DNA of 38,132 bases, from contig CAMYNG010000004.1 of NCBI GenBank assembly GCA_947259765.1, forward strand, positions 1 to 38,132. Reading direction: 5' to 3'. The notes beneath the pieces were generated by a model, which was given only the letters and a program-made list of their open reading frames with translations, was not told the DNA's origin and did no database searches. Source of the DNA: an uncultured Ectothiorhodospiraceae bacterium. Lineage in GTDB: Bacteria; Pseudomonadota; Gammaproteobacteria; CAMYNG01. This document shows, piece after piece, positions 8,178-17,277 of this stretch (the first letter of the stretch is position 1; every line of letters starts with the position of its first letter). The translations under genes and the position numbers were made by a program.

Positions 8178-9821
8178 ATGAGTTATCAGGTACTAGCGCG
8201 CAAATGGCGTCCGCGGGACTTCAACGCCATGGTGGGGCAGGAGCACGTGCTTCGGGCGCTGATCAACGCGTTGGACAATGATCGTCTGCACCATGCCTTT
8301 CTGTTCACCGGCACGCGGGGGGTGGGGAAGACAACCATCGCCCGGATCCTCGCCAAATCGCTCAACTGTGAACAAGGTGTCAGCTCCACACCCTGTGGCC
8401 AATGCAGCGCCTGCCAGGAAATTGATGAGGGCCGGTTTGTCGATTTAATCGAGGTGGACGCGGCTTCGCGCACCAAGGTCGAAGATACGCGCGAGCTTCT
8501 CGATAACGTCCAGTACGCACCCAGCCGGGGCCGATTCAAGGTGTATCTCATTGACGAGGTCCACATGCTGTCGAACCATAGTTTCAATGCGCTGCTGAAA
8601 ACACTTGAAGAACCACCGCCGCACATTAAATTTCTGTTAGCCACAACCGATCCACAAAAATTACCGGTAACGATTCTTTCCCGTTGCCTGCAGTTTAATT
8701 TGCGCCGTTTGGCTGCCGGGCAGATAGAACAACATCTGGCGCATATCCTGGATGCGGAAAAGATCGATAGCGAAACCGCGGCACTAAAACAGCTTGCGCG
8801 CGCGGCTGAAGGTAGTATGCGGGACGCGCTCAGCTTACTCGACCAGGCTATCGCATTTGGTGGCGGCAGCGTTAAGGATGCCGATGCGCGGGCCATGCTT
8901 GGCACAATTGAGCAGCGCCACATTTATGAATTACTGCACGCGCTTGAGCAGCGCGATGCGGCAAAGGTGCTTGCCATAGTTCACGATCTTGCCGAAGCGG
9001 CACCCGATTTCAGTAGCGTACTGACTGAACTTTCCAGCGCACTGCACTACATAGCCGTATTGCAACAGGTTCCGGATGCCTATAACGAGGCGATGGGAGA
9101 CAAGGCAGAGCTTGATGCTATGGCGCAAAACCTGTCTCCCGAAGACGTGCAACTGTTTTACCAGATTGCCGTAAGCGGCCGACGAGATTTGTTGCTGGCG
9201 CCGGAGCCTCGTAGCGGGCTTGAAATGACCTTGCTGCGCATGTTGGCCTTTTTTCGTGCTGAGCCGGCAGAATCGGGAATTCCGGATGTTGGCAAGTCGC
9301 AGCAAGAGAGTATCGCCAAGCGAACTCCTGCGGACAAAAAAACAGAGAAGGTGACTGCACCGAAGCCGGAATCTGTGATGGAGCCTGTGCCAGTTTCGCA
9401 GTCTACAAAGAAGACTGTAGCAACAGAGTCTAAACAAAGTGAACAGGATGAGTGGCGGAAGTTGCTGGCGACGTTGGGCCTTACCGGGGTAGTCCAACAA
9501 CTTGCAATGCATTGTGCGCTCGTAAAACGCGATGCGCAGTCGTTGGAACTTGCGTTAGATCCTGAATGTGCGCACCTGAAAACCAAGGAACGGGAAACGC
9601 GCTTACAGGAGGCACTTCAGGCAGGTAACGAAAGCACGTTGCGTGTACAAATTGTTGCCGGCGACGGCACGATTGAATCACCGGCGGCGTTAGCCAAGCG
9701 TCTCGGTAACGAGCGCCAGGAGCAAGCGGAAGAAAATATCGCACAGGACAACAATGTCAAAACATTGATGGATACATTTGATGCAACAGTTCGGCCTGGA
9801 TCGGTACGGCCCACAGACTGA
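8178..9821 (+). CDS. dnaX: DNA polymerase III subunit tau (gamma)
   Basis: The 547-residue clamp-loader ATPase opens and loads the beta sliding clamp. Visible features are the N-terminal [10 protein letters not shown], the Walker [10 protein letters not shown], a four-cysteine zinc module (CEQG...CGQCSAC), the Walker B LIDEVHML and sensor 1/SRC (LSRCLQF). Domain III ends near residue 370. It is followed by a Lys/Glu/Pro-rich linker and a C-terminal tau-specific domain. A run of seven A bases (9336-9342, codons 387-389) lies just after domain III, where some dnaX genes shift frame to make the short gamma form. The gene is shorter than the 643-residue E. coli protein. It sits 152 bases after ffs and 34 before ybaB. 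Confidence 0.96.
   Translation: MSYQVLARKWRPRDFNAMVGQEHVLRALINALDNDRLHHAFLFTGTRGVGKTTIARILAKSLNCEQGVSSTPCGQCSACQEIDEGRFVDLIEVDAASRTKVEDTRELLDNVQYAPSRGRFKVYLIDEVHMLSNHSFNALLKTLEEPPPHIKFLLATTDPQKLPVTILSRCLQFNLRRLAAGQIEQHLAHILDAEKIDSETAALKQLARAAEGSMRDALSLLDQAIAFGGGSVKDADARAMLGTIEQRHIYELLHALEQRDAAKVLAIVHDLAEAAPDFSSVLTELSSALHYIAVLQQVPDAYNEAMGDKAELDAMAQNLSPEDVQLFYQIAVSGRRDLLLAPEPRSGLEMTLLRMLAFFRAEPAESGIPDVGKSQQESIAKRTPADKKTEKVTAPKPESVMEPVPVSQSTKKTVATESKQSEQDEWRKLLATLGLTGVVQQLAMHCALVKRDAQSLELALDPECAHLKTKERETRLQEALQAGNESTLRVQIVAGDGTIESPAALAKRLGNERQEQAEENIAQDNNVKTLMDTFDATVRPGSVRPTD
9336..9342 (+). promoter_or_regulatory. A7 run in dnaX, possible slippage site
   Basis: Seven consecutive A bases fall in the codons GAC AAA AAA ACA at the domain III/IV boundary. 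It is not the canonical E. coli A-AAA-AAG heptamer in the proper phase. A shift to the +1 frame would stop after three more codons and give a gamma-length product; a shift to the -1 frame would run about 34 codons before stopping. Polymerase or ribosome slippage is possible but unproven. Confidence 0.3.
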
Positions 9822-9855
9822 TGGCGGAATTCTCAACAATCGGGAGGACAGGATT

Positions 9856-10179
9856 ATGAAAGGTGGTCTGGGAAATCTAATGAAACAGGCCCAGCAAATG
9901 CAGGCCAACATGCAAAAGGCGCAAGAGGAACTGGCGAACATGGAGGTCACCGGGCAGTCTGGCGGTGGCCTCGTCAGTGTTGTCATGACCGGACGGCATG
10001 ACATTAAGCGCGTTTCCATTGACGATAGTCTGCTAAGCGATGACAAGGATATGCTGGAGGATCTGGTGGCCGCTGCCGTAAACGATGCTGTTCGGCAAGT
10101 CGAATCCACAACACAGGAAAAATTTTCGGGTATGGGTGCGGGGCTTAATCTGCCGCCGGGATTCAAATTACCGTTTTGA
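9856..10179 (+). CDS. ybaB: YbaB/EbfC nucleoid-associated protein
   Basis: The start is ATG 9856, preceded by GGGAGG; an upstream in-frame ATG at 9778 lies inside dnaX and is not needed. The 107-residue product is the usual length of the YbaB/EbfC family: an N-terminal coiled coil ([20 protein letters not shown]), a central beta-sheet ([20 protein letters not shown]) and a C-terminal [12 protein letters not shown] tail. Members dimerise like tweezers and bind DNA. It is the middle gene of the conserved dnaX-ybaB-recR group, probably one operon, with 24 bases to recR. Confidence 0.95.
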   Translation: MKGGLGNLMKQAQQMQANMQKAQEELANMEVTGQSGGGLVSVVMTGRHDIKRVSIDDSLLSDDKDMLEDLVAAAVNDAVRQVESTTQEKFSGMGAGLNLPPGFKLPF

Positions 10180-10203
10180 TAACGACGTCTGGATTACTGC
10201 AGT

Positions 10204-10800
10204 ATGGCTGTTAGTCCGCTTATCGGTCAGTTGTTCGAAGCGCTGCGTATTTTGCCCGGCGTTGGTCCCAAGTCCGCGCAACGAATGGCGTATCACCTGC
10301 TTGAGCGTGACCGCGAGGGTGCACGGCGTCTGGCCGAAGTGATGACGGCCGCAATGGATCAGATAGGACACTGCGCGCAATGCCGGACCTTGACCGAAAA
10401 ATCCATCTGCGATCTTTGTTCCGATGTAAAGCGCAACCGGGAATTATTGTGTATTGTTGAAGCACCGGTGGATGTTGAGGCAGTAGAACAGGCAACCGGA
10501 TTTCGCGGTGTGTACTTCGTTTTGATGGGACACCTGTCACCCTTGGATGGGATCGGACCGAAACAAATTGGCATGGACGAACTGGATCGGCGGCTTGCTG
10601 AGGGGGAAATTAAAGAAGTAATTCTCGCTACCAATCCAACAGTTGAAGGCGAGGCGACTGCTCATTACATTGCCGAAATGGTCAGTGCGCACGGTATAAA
10701 GGCTACGCGTATTGCGCACGGCGTGCCAATTGGTGGTGAACTGGAATTCATAGATGGAAGTACCTTGTCACACGCGTTCAGCGGTCGGCAGGAAGTCTGA
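10204..10800 (+). CDS. recR: Recombination mediator protein RecR
   Basis: The 198-residue protein has the full RecR layout: an N-terminal helix-hairpin-helix ([17 protein letters not shown]), a four-cysteine zinc finger (CAQCRTL...CDLC), a Toprim domain ([13 protein letters not shown]...GYF-like strand and [13 protein letters not shown]) and a Walker-B-like C-terminal end (ARGVP-like [12 protein letters not shown]). It acts with RecF and RecO to load RecA onto SSB-coated gapped DNA. It is the usual family length and the last gene of the dnaX-ybaB-recR run. No T-tracted terminator is visible in the 23 bases before the convergent HDOD gene ends. Confidence 0.96.
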   Translation: MAVSPLIGQLFEALRILPGVGPKSAQRMAYHLLERDREGARRLAEVMTAAMDQIGHCAQCRTLTEKSICDLCSDVKRNRELLCIVEAPVDVEAVEQATGFRGVYFVLMGHLSPLDGIGPKQIGMDELDRRLAEGEIKEVILATNPTVEGEATAHYIAEMVSAHGIKATRIAHGVPIGGELEFIDGSTLSHAFSGRQEV

Positions 10801-10823
10801 AAGTTGGAATTTCAAACACAACG

Positions 10824-12317
10824 CTACAGTTTTGATGCTTCCTGGATTGCACGGGCGGCCTGAGTGCTCAAGGTCTTGAAATATTTGTAACTGGTTTTAT
10901 CCAGTTGGCAAGAACTGGTGTGCCGGTCGGCGTAAATCAACCCAAACGGCTTACCATTGGCATGAATAGACATACAAAAGAAATCTTTTGTCGCAATCAG
11001 GTGCTGGATTTCATCAGGCACCAGGGGCAAAAATTTTGCGTGATTTTCTTCGTTTAACCAAATAGATTGTTGCTGTTCGAGCAGGCGACTGAACAAATGC
11101 GGTTTCCCCAGTGGAATCTGGAAGCGGTTGAAAAGAGGATCGTTGTCAGCGCCCGCCACCGCACCCGCAATTAGCGCAGATTTTTCCTGGTTTAACACAC
11201 TGAAAACAGCACGGTTAAGTCCAATTCCATCATGCATGCCCTGTAGTGTCAGCCGCATCACTTCATGTGCACTGTTTCCATTTACGTCACTCTTACCGAG
11301 TTCATCAAAAATCTGTTTTAGAATGTGAATCTGTGGCGTGAGACATAGACCGACCTCGCTTTCATCTTCCTGGATGTCTGACGGTTTTTCCGCGTAGGGG
11401 AGAATCGGATGGATCAAACGAACCGCTGCAGGTACCGCATCCAGAAAAACTGTTTCACGCGCCACTTCAGCCGCCAACTGATGAGCCTCGCTCACAAGTG
11501 TATCCGTTGGCGTATCCAACCAGTCAGCGGCGGCAAGCTCGATTTCCAGGGCTTTTTCCCCGAACCAGTTATATTGGCCGACACGGATCAGTTGGACGGC
11601 CAACATAATTCCGTAGGAGCGCGGCAGATTGGCATTTTCGGCTTGCAATGCCTCAGTAACCAAGTGTGGCAGGTTCCATTCCGCTGCCAGCAGTTGTGAC
11701 AGTTGATCCAGGGTAAAACCCAACACCACGTATTGTGCCTCGGCGGAGGCAACGTGTTCCTCATCCCTCAACGTATAAATTTCATGCAGCTTATCGGGTA
11801 CATACAATGACAAGACCATTTCTGCCATGAAGTGTAAAAGGGTTGCGGCGAAAACCTCATCCGGCGTCATATCGCGCCTTTTCAATGCCCAGTCCGTGGC
11901 TTGTATTGCGGCGTGATAGGCACGCGAAAACGTGGCCAACATTTGTTTGCGCGCGGATCCTTGCAAGGTTTTTTCAACCGTGGGAATTTCGTTGGCCAGT
12001 TTTCGAAACCGTTCCGTCCCCAACATCATTATGGCCTGTTGCACGGTGGTGATTTCTGAGCCCAGGCGTCCGTGAGATTTGGAATTGCTTACGCGTAACA
12101 ACTGTACAGTGAGTCCCGGGTCTTTTTCCGCCAGGCGCGCCAAGTCGAGAACGGGAATGTTTTCGTCCTTGCAAAGCGTATTCAGGCCGATCAGGGTGCG
12201 CTCCAAAATCGGAATCGGGCGCTGACCGAGCTTTTTAACCCATTGTTGCAGTTGTGGTGCCATCTTGAAAATCAGTTCATCCGCAGGGTCTCGCCGTTTC
12301 CCGCCAGCCCGGATCAA
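10824..12317 (-). CDS. HDOD-GAF signalling protein
   Basis: Residues about 25-235 form an HDOD domain, recognisable from PIPILERTL, LARLAEKDPGLTVQLLRVSNS and TTVQQAIMMLGTERFRKLA. HDOD resembles HD phosphohydrolases but usually lacks catalytic metal ligands, and no HD pair is seen at the expected LLHFMAEM site. Residues about 335-490 look like a GAF domain. Such proteins act in signalling, often linked to motility or c-di-GMP. The 497-residue frame begins with TTG at 12317; an in-frame ATG at 12263 (MAPQLQQW, residue 19) is an alternative and is supported by the absence of a clear site at TTG. It is transcribed away from motAB, sharing the 195-base spacer. Confidence 0.85.
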   Translation of the reverse strand: MIRAGGKRRDPADELIFKMAPQLQQWVKKLGQRPIPILERTLIGLNTLCKDENIPVLDLARLAEKDPGLTVQLLRVSNSKSHGRLGSEITTVQQAIMMLGTERFRKLANEIPTVEKTLQGSARKQMLATFSRAYHAAIQATDWALKRRDMTPDEVFAATLLHFMAEMVLSLYVPDKLHEIYTLRDEEHVASAEAQYVVLGFTLDQLSQLLAAEWNLPHLVTEALQAENANLPRSYGIMLAVQLIRVGQYNWFGEKALEIELAAADWLDTPTDTLVSEAHQLAAEVARETVFLDAVPAAVRLIHPILPYAEKPSDIQEDESEVGLCLTPQIHILKQIFDELGKSDVNGNSAHEVMRLTLQGMHDGIGLNRAVFSVLNQEKSALIAGAVAGADNDPLFNRFQIPLGKPHLFSRLLEQQQSIWLNEENHAKFLPLVPDEIQHLIATKDFFCMSIHANGKPFGLIYADRHTSSCQLDKTSYKYFKTLSTQAARAIQEASKL

Positions 12318-12420
12318 AATACATGACCAAGCCGTGTTGACCCAAAACCTCTATCGGTAGACTGGATTTTTACTTTAATAGTGCGCAGCGCCCAAACCAA
12401 GAGGTACACGCGAAACTGCG

Positions 12421-12432
12421 GGTTCGCGAACC
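12421..12432. promoter_or_regulatory. 12-bp perfect palindrome at the motAB promoter
   Basis: GGTTCGCGAACC is a perfect palindrome lying directly against the -35 element of the candidate sigma-28 promoter of motAB and about 104 bases upstream of the divergent HDOD-GAF start. It has the form of a dimeric-regulator operator. The regulator is unknown. Confidence 0.45.
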
Positions 12433-12460
12433 TCAAGTTTTATCAGGGAGGGGACGATAT
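12433..12460 (+). promoter_or_regulatory. Candidate sigma-28 (FliA) promoter for motAB
   Basis: TCAAGTTT (12433-12440) and GACGATAT (12453-12460) match TAAAGTTT and GCCGATAA at 7 and 6 of 8 positions. The 12-base spacer is one longer than the usual 11. It lies 52 bases upstream of motA, as expected for a late flagellar gene served by FliA, encoded at 27843-28583. Confidence 0.65.
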
Positions 12461-12512
12461 TTCCTGAGTCAAAACCGCTAAAGACACATAAAGAAAGGGA
12501 AATAAGTTACTC

Positions 12513-13367
12513 ATGAAACTCCTTGTTGGTTTAGCCATCGTAATTGGCTCCGTTTTTGGCGGGTATATACTCTCGCACGGCCAACTTGCGGCGCTTTTTC
12601 AGCCGTTTGAGCTATTGATCATCGCCGGCGGTGCACTGGGCGCGTTCGTTATAGCCAATCCAGGTGCTGTAATCAGCAAGGTAATGAAAGGCACGCCCGG
12701 GTTGCTCGCGGGGTCCAGATATAAGAAAGCTCACTACATGGAGTTGTTGGCTCTAATGTACGCATTATTCGCCAAGGCCCGCAAGGAAGGCCTGATGGCA
12801 CTGGAAAACGATATCGAAGAACCCGAGCAAAGCGAAATTTTCAACAAGTACCCAAAGTTGACCAAGAATCATCACCTAATGCACTTTATTTGTGACTATT
12901 TACGGTTAATGGTGGGGGGCAATATGAATGCGTTTGAACTTGAGGCGCTGATGGATGTGGAGCTTGAAACTCACCACCACGAATCCGGGTTACCAAGCAG
13001 TGCAATGCAAACCGTAGCAGACGGTCTACCTGGATTTGGTATCGTTGCGGCAGTTATGGGTGTTGTTATTACGATGGGCTATATTTCCGAGCCTCCTGAA
13101 GTACTCGGCGCGCACATTGCAGCTGCATTGGTGGGAACGTTTCTCGGAATTCTGCTTGCTTATGGTTTTGCCTCACCCATGGCGACGGCGATGAGCGTGC
13201 AGGCTGAAGAAGAAGGCAAACTGTTTGAGTGCGCCAAAGTCTGCATCCTGGCAACTCTTAACGGTTACACCCCACAGATTGCCGTCGAGTTTGGCCGCAA
13301 AGTGCTGTACAGCAACGTCCGGCCAAGCTTTGAGGAACTGGAAGAGTACGTCAAACAGAGCAAGTAG
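12513..13367 (+). CDS. motA: Flagellar stator protein MotA
   Basis: The 284-residue membrane protein forms the proton channel of the stator with MotB. Four membrane segments lie near residues 1-20, 30-50, 170-190 and 200-222, with a large cytoplasmic loop between the second and third. The residues known in E. coli to be functional are at identical numbers: Arg90 and Glu98 in the rotor-contacting loop (KARKEGLMALE) and Pro173 and Pro222 at the channel. This is the long MotA class with HHESGLPSSAMQTVADGLPGFGIV. It is 27 bases upstream of motB and under a candidate sigma-28 promoter. Confidence 0.97.
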   Translation: MKLLVGLAIVIGSVFGGYILSHGQLAALFQPFELLIIAGGALGAFVIANPGAVISKVMKGTPGLLAGSRYKKAHYMELLALMYALFAKARKEGLMALENDIEEPEQSEIFNKYPKLTKNHHLMHFICDYLRLMVGGNMNAFELEALMDVELETHHHESGLPSSAMQTVADGLPGFGIVAAVMGVVITMGYISEPPEVLGAHIAAALVGTFLGILLAYGFASPMATAMSVQAEEEGKLFECAKVCILATLNGYTPQIAVEFGRKVLYSNVRPSFEELEEYVKQSK

Positions 13368-13394
13368 TCCCTGTTGACATGCTCGGTGAGCGCC

Positions 13395-14372
13395 GTGGCA
13401 GAAGCAAAAAAACAACCGATAGTCGTCAAGAAGATCAAGAAGGGCGGCCATGGTCATCATGGCGGCGCCTGGAAGGTCGCCTATGCGGATTTTGTAACTG
13501 CCATGATGGCATTCTTTCTGCTCATGTGGTTATTGGGCAGCACCAGCGGCGAACAACGACAGGCCATTTCCGACTTCTTTCAAAATCCGTCGGCGATTCA
13601 GGGTCCGGGCGGGGCAAGCACCAGCATGATTAAATTGGGTGGTGCAATGAACGTGGTGAAAGGTGATGTAGCGCTGAAGACGCAGAAGCGCGATCAAAGC
13701 GATAAAGACAAAAAATTTGCCGCAGATGAGAAACGCCAGCTTGACGAATTATTGGAAGAGCTGAAAGCGGCAATCGAAAACAGTGAAGCCTTGAAGGAAT
13801 TTAAGGACCAGCTACTTCTGGACATCACCTCGGAGGGCTTGCGCATTCAGATCATAGACAAGGAAAATCGGCCAATGTTTGCGCTTGGCGGTGACAAGCT
13901 TAAACCGTACACACGCGATATTCTGCACGAGATCGCCAGTACCATTAGCGTGGGTCCAAACCGTATCAGCATTACCGGTCATACCGACGCCACACCCTAT
14001 AGTTCACGTGGTAAGGACTACAGTAATTGGGAATTATCAACTGACCGTGCCAATGCCGCGCGTCGTGAGCTGCTTACCGGCGGAATGCAGGCCGACCGGA
14101 TCGGACGTGTGGTGGGCCTGGGTTCCTCGGTGCTGTTCAATAAGGCCGAACCTAACAGCCCGGTGAACCGACGTATTAGCATCATTGTCCTGAATCGGGC
14201 AACCGAGCAGGACATCGGTCTACCGGAACGGCAAGTGGACAACAGCATTATTTCCTCCGCGCCCGCTCCTGACGCACCCATTACACCGGTTGCGCCTGTC
14301 ACACCGCCGCGGGAAGTGCCTAAACCAGAACCCGTGCCGTCGAGCAACCCTACGTTTACACCCATCAACTGA
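13395..14372 (+). CDS. motB: Flagellar stator protein MotB
   Basis: MotB anchors the stator to peptidoglycan and carries the proton-accepting aspartate. I choose GTG 13395, preceded by GGTGAG, because it places the channel aspartate of YADFVTAMMAFF at Asp32, as in E. coli; TTG 13374 and GTG 13386 are in-frame alternatives. After one membrane segment and a plug/linker comes an OmpA-like peptidoglycan-binding domain (GHTDATPY...NWELSTDRANAARREL...NRRISIIVL). The protein ends in a Pro-rich tail. With this start it has 325 residues. It is cotranscribed with motA and convergent with rsgA, 20 bases away. Confidence 0.96.
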   Translation: MAEAKKQPIVVKKIKKGGHGHHGGAWKVAYADFVTAMMAFFLLMWLLGSTSGEQRQAISDFFQNPSAIQGPGGASTSMIKLGGAMNVVKGDVALKTQKRDQSDKDKKFAADEKRQLDELLEELKAAIENSEALKEFKDQLLLDITSEGLRIQIIDKENRPMFALGGDKLKPYTRDILHEIASTISVGPNRISITGHTDATPYSSRGKDYSNWELSTDRANAARRELLTGGMQADRIGRVVGLGSSVLFNKAEPNSPVNRRISIIVLNRATEQDIGLPERQVDNSIISSAPAPDAPITPVAPVTPPREVPKPEPVPSSNPTFTPIN

Positions 14373-14392
14373 TACTACGCGTCGATCTATTT

Positions 14393-15373
14393 TCACTTTT
14401 GACGTTGTTCGACGTCGTCCAGCATGCGCTGGTAGCTCTCCAGCCGTGGCGCCGGTATTCGCCCTTCGGTTGTGGCATGGGTAATTGCACAACCCGGTTC
14501 GTCTCGATGGCGGCAATCACGAAACCGGCATTGTCCAAGAAACGGGTGAAACTCACGGAATCCCTGTGCGAGTTTTTCGACGTCAATCTGTCCCAGGCCA
14601 AACTGTCGCACTCCGGGAGAATCAATGATGTTGCCACCGCACGGTAGGTGAAACAATTGAGCTGTCGTGGTGGTGTGGCGACCTTGACCCGATGCGGCTG
14701 AGATCTGGCCAATACGTAATTCAGCGTCGGGTAACAGCGCCTTGATCAAGGATGATTTGCCAACGCCCGACAGCCCAACAACAATTCCGATTTTACCGGT
14801 TAATACCTTGGCCAAATCATCGATCCCACGATTTGTTTTGGTGCTGGTATACAGTATGGGGTAATCCGCTTTTCGGTAAGCTTCAAGTTGCTGCTGGGTT
14901 TTGATTGCAGCTTCTTCAGTTTGCAAATCGGACTTGTTGAAAACAATGACCGCATCAACCGCCAGCGTCTCTGCGGCTACCAGATATTGGTCCAGCAAGA
15001 ACGTGTTGAGGGCGGGCTCGGCGCTCGTAACAACAACCAGGATGTCGATATTTGCGGCTACGGCACGTACCCGTCCCTGTGTATCGGGGCGTGTTAGTAG
15101 ATTATTCCGCGGTTGCACCGCCACCACCACACCTTCTTCCGGTGTCGACTCCTCCCAGACTACCTTGTCACCGCAAACAATTTGCCCCAGATTTTGCCGT
15201 GCGTTGCAGCGCAACAGACGTGAATCGTCATCCTCTATCATGAGGGTTTTACCGAAGCTGGCAACAACAGTGCCGGCGAGATGAGCCTGGCTATGAGTCG
15301 AACCCTCAAGTACGGCTTGTTGTCTTTGCCTGATCGTTGATTGTTGGCGTTTGCTCAGACGACGTTTGGCCAT
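14393..15373 (-). CDS. rsgA: Ribosome small-subunit GTPase RsgA
   Basis: The 326-residue protein is a circularly permuted GTPase that helps 30S subunit maturation. The order shows the permutation: an N-terminal OB fold (about 40-105), then G4 (FNKSD), then G1 (GLSGVGKSSL), then G3 (DSPG), and a C-terminal zinc motif (CRFRDCRHRDEPGC). The Lys/Arg/Gln-rich N-terminus is common in this family. The motB-rsgA-orn neighbourhood is conserved in pseudomonads and relatives, although rsgA here is on the strand opposite to motB and orn. Confidence 0.95.
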   Translation of the reverse strand: MAKRRLSKRQQSTIRQRQQAVLEGSTHSQAHLAGTVVASFGKTLMIEDDDSRLLRCNARQNLGQIVCGDKVVWEESTPEEGVVVAVQPRNNLLTRPDTQGRVRAVAANIDILVVVTSAEPALNTFLLDQYLVAAETLAVDAVIVFNKSDLQTEEAAIKTQQQLEAYRKADYPILYTSTKTNRGIDDLAKVLTGKIGIVVGLSGVGKSSLIKALLPDAELRIGQISAASGQGRHTTTTAQLFHLPCGGNIIDSPGVRQFGLGQIDVEKLAQGFREFHPFLGQCRFRDCRHRDEPGCAITHATTEGRIPAPRLESYQRMLDDVEQRQK

Positions 15374-15463
15374 GCCGTCATTGTACTACCGATCGTAAAT
15401 TGAAACAGCCGTAGGGAAGGGCTAAAAAGAAGGACCAGGGGAGCACTGTGAAAATTACTGCAC

Positions 15464-15534
15464 CCGTCATTCCGGCGCAAGCCGGAATCCAGCGGCTAGC
15501 TATTTTTTGAGCACTCCGGCATTCACCGGAGTGA
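15464..15534. repeat. REP-like palindromic repeat unit
   Basis: Two hairpins lie between rsgA and phhB: ATTCCGGC/GCCGGAAT around a GCAA loop (15469-15488), and CACTCCGG/CCGGAGTG (15512-15519 and 15526-15533). The flanks CGTCATTCCGGC and CCGGAATCCAG are typical of a very widespread dispersed repeat of proteobacteria. The 187-base spacer has no other feature that I can support. Confidence 0.75.
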
Positions 15535-15560
15535 CAAACAAGAAATTTGTTGGATATTCC

Positions 15561-15887
15561 CTAGTTCTGGATCAGAGCATCCAGTTTTGCGGCGCAGATA
15601 AAATCATTTTCTGATAAACCACCCACCGAATGCGTGCTGAAACGGACGCTACATTTGTTGTAGTGGACGCCAAGATCTGGATGGTGATCCTCCCGGTGTG
15701 CAATCCAGGCGAGTGCGTTTACAAAGGCGATAGTTTGATAGTAGTTCTTAAAATGAAATTCGCGTTGAATTTGTTTGCCGTCCGATCCCTGCGTCCAGTC
15801 ATCCAGGCTTGCAAGCAGCTGCTTGGCATCACCTTCGGACAGCGGGCTAACGTCGGACCGACAGTGTTTACCTGCTAGTTCGTTCAT
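15561..15887 (-). CDS. phhB: Pterin-4a-carbinolamine dehydratase
   Basis: The 108-residue protein dehydrates 4a-hydroxytetrahydropterin, recycling the cofactor of phenylalanine hydroxylase-type enzymes. The family signature is clear: the active-site histidines in HREDHHPDLGVHYNKC and the terminal GLSENDFICAAKLDAL. Length is typical. No phenylalanine hydroxylase gene is in the window; in many gammaproteobacteria this gene stands alone. It follows the M48 protease gene by 35 bases on the same strand, so the two may be cotranscribed. An AGGAGG-type site (CTCC on the plus strand at 15893-15897) precedes the ATG. Confidence 0.93.
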   Translation of the reverse strand: MNELAGKHCRSDVSPLSEGDAKQLLASLDDWTQGSDGKQIQREFHFKNYYQTIAFVNALAWIAHREDHHPDLGVHYNKCSVRFSTHSVGGLSENDFICAAKLDALIQN

Positions 15888-15922
15888 GTGAGCCTCCTTT
15901 GCGTAAAATCGGTTTCAAACTA

Positions 15923-17170
15923 TTAGTCGGGAGTTAGCCTGGCAAGGTGCGCAATCCTTACCGGGGCCGGCGGGTGAGAGTCGTGAAACGCAGAATACCA
16001 GGGATCGGGCGTGAGCGTGCTGGCATTTTCCCGGTACAGTTTTACCAGTGCTTGAACCAGATCGGCTCCACCGCTGGTGCGTGCGGCAAACTCATCGGCC
16101 TCGAATTCATGTTTTCGGCTCAGCCAGGAAAACACGGGTTTGATAAAGGTCATAAAGACGGGAGCGATCATAATGAACAGCACAAAGGCGGCATAGGCAG
16201 AGGGTCGGCTGACTCCGAGCGCCGAGTAAAACGCGGGTTCATGCATTAGCCAATTGAGGATGCCCAGGCCGAGTAAGCTTAATGCCGCCATGGCGAGAAA
16301 ATGTTTACGAATGTGGTGACGCTTGAAATGGCCCAGTTCATGGGCCAGAACGGCTTCAACTTCGTCATCTGACAAGGACTCCAGCAAGGTGTCGAAAAAT
16401 ACGATGCGTTTGTTGCCGCCCATACCGGTAAAGTAGGCGTTACCATGGCTGCTGCGCTTTGAGCCATCCATGACAAATACCCCGTTGCTCTTAAATCCGC
16501 AACGCGCAAGCAGGCCTTCGATACGCGTGTTTAGCGACGGATTTTGCAGCGGCGCGAACTTGTTAAAAAGTGGAGCGATCACTGCCGGATAGGCCCAGAT
16601 CATAAGCAGACTAAAGCCCATCCACACCAGCCAGACCCAAAGCCACCACGAATCGTGCTGCGTTTCAACCAGCCAGAACATGATTGCCAGCAACGGAGCG
16701 CCAACCAGCAGTGATAGCAGCCCCTGCCTGAGCAGGTCAGCAACAAACGTGGCGGCGTTGGTGCGATTGAATCCGAAGCGCTGTTCAATACGAAAAGTGC
16801 GGTACAGATCGAACGGAATATCCAACAACGCGCCAATTAACATGACCACCAGGGTAAAGCCGATCCCAGTGGCCACCGGGCCCAGATCGGTTGCGCGCCA
16901 GGCGGTATCCAGCAACTCCAGGCCGCCGCCCAGGGTCCAGGCGATTAACAGGATTCCCCCCCAGATTAACTCCAGGCTGCCGAGCCGGGTTCGCGCGCTG
17001 GTGTAGTCAGCAGCCCGCTGATGATCCGTTAGCGAAATTCGGTCTCGAAAAGATTCCGGAACCTGGTCGCGGTGTCGCTGTACGTGGCGCAACTGACGCC
17101 GAGCGAGCCAAAAACGCAGACCCAGCGAGGCCGCCAGTGTAAACAGGAAAAATGTTGTGAAAAATTGCAT
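15923..17170 (-). CDS. M48 family (Ste24-like) membrane metalloprotease
   Basis: The 415-residue protein is an integral membrane zinc protease. Zinc ligands are His277 and His281 in HELGH and Glu357 in HEFEADEFA. It has an N-terminal membrane segment and several further hydrophobic helices (about 65-90, 100-125, 150-200, 290-340), as in the CAAX prenyl protease 1/Ste24 branch rather than HtpX. In bacteria these enzymes probably act in membrane-protein quality control. It is divergent from orn with a 107-base spacer and heads a likely two-gene unit with phhB. Confidence 0.92.
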   Translation of the reverse strand: MQFFTTFFLFTLAASLGLRFWLARRQLRHVQRHRDQVPESFRDRISLTDHQRAADYTSARTRLGSLELIWGGILLIAWTLGGGLELLDTAWRATDLGPVATGIGFTLVVMLIGALLDIPFDLYRTFRIEQRFGFNRTNAATFVADLLRQGLLSLLVGAPLLAIMFWLVETQHDSWWLWVWLVWMGFSLLMIWAYPAVIAPLFNKFAPLQNPSLNTRIEGLLARCGFKSNGVFVMDGSKRSSHGNAYFTGMGGNKRIVFFDTLLESLSDDEVEAVLAHELGHFKRHHIRKHFLAMAALSLLGLGILNWLMHEPAFYSALGVSRPSAYAAFVLFIMIAPVFMTFIKPVFSWLSRKHEFEADEFAARTSGGADLVQALVKLYRENASTLTPDPWYSAFHDSHPPAPVRIAHLARLTPD

Positions 17171-17277
17171 CTGTTGTGGCTCCAGGTCCCGCCTGACGCG
17201 TTATCTCGGCAAGGCAGGGTAGCCTTTGATAGAATGCAAGGCAAGCTCACCTAAATACCAAAAGGGAAAGAAACTTC

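Noticed and set aside
8186..8923. 245-codon open frame on the minus strand inside dnaX
   Set aside because: It is entirely antisense to conserved dnaX domains, Ser/Arg-rich in composition, and has no recognisable product.
9336..9342. Canonical E. coli-type dnaX -1 frameshift cassette
   Set aside because: The A run is followed by C rather than G, is not in the A-AAA-AAG phase, and a -1 shift would not stop for about 34 codons. Only unspecific slippage is kept as a possibility.
15464..15534. CRISPR-like or regulatory meaning of the palindromes between rsgA and phhB
   Set aside because: There are only two unlike hairpins and no regular spacers; the sequence words fit a common dispersed REP-like element. 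No CRISPR array was seen anywhere in the window.
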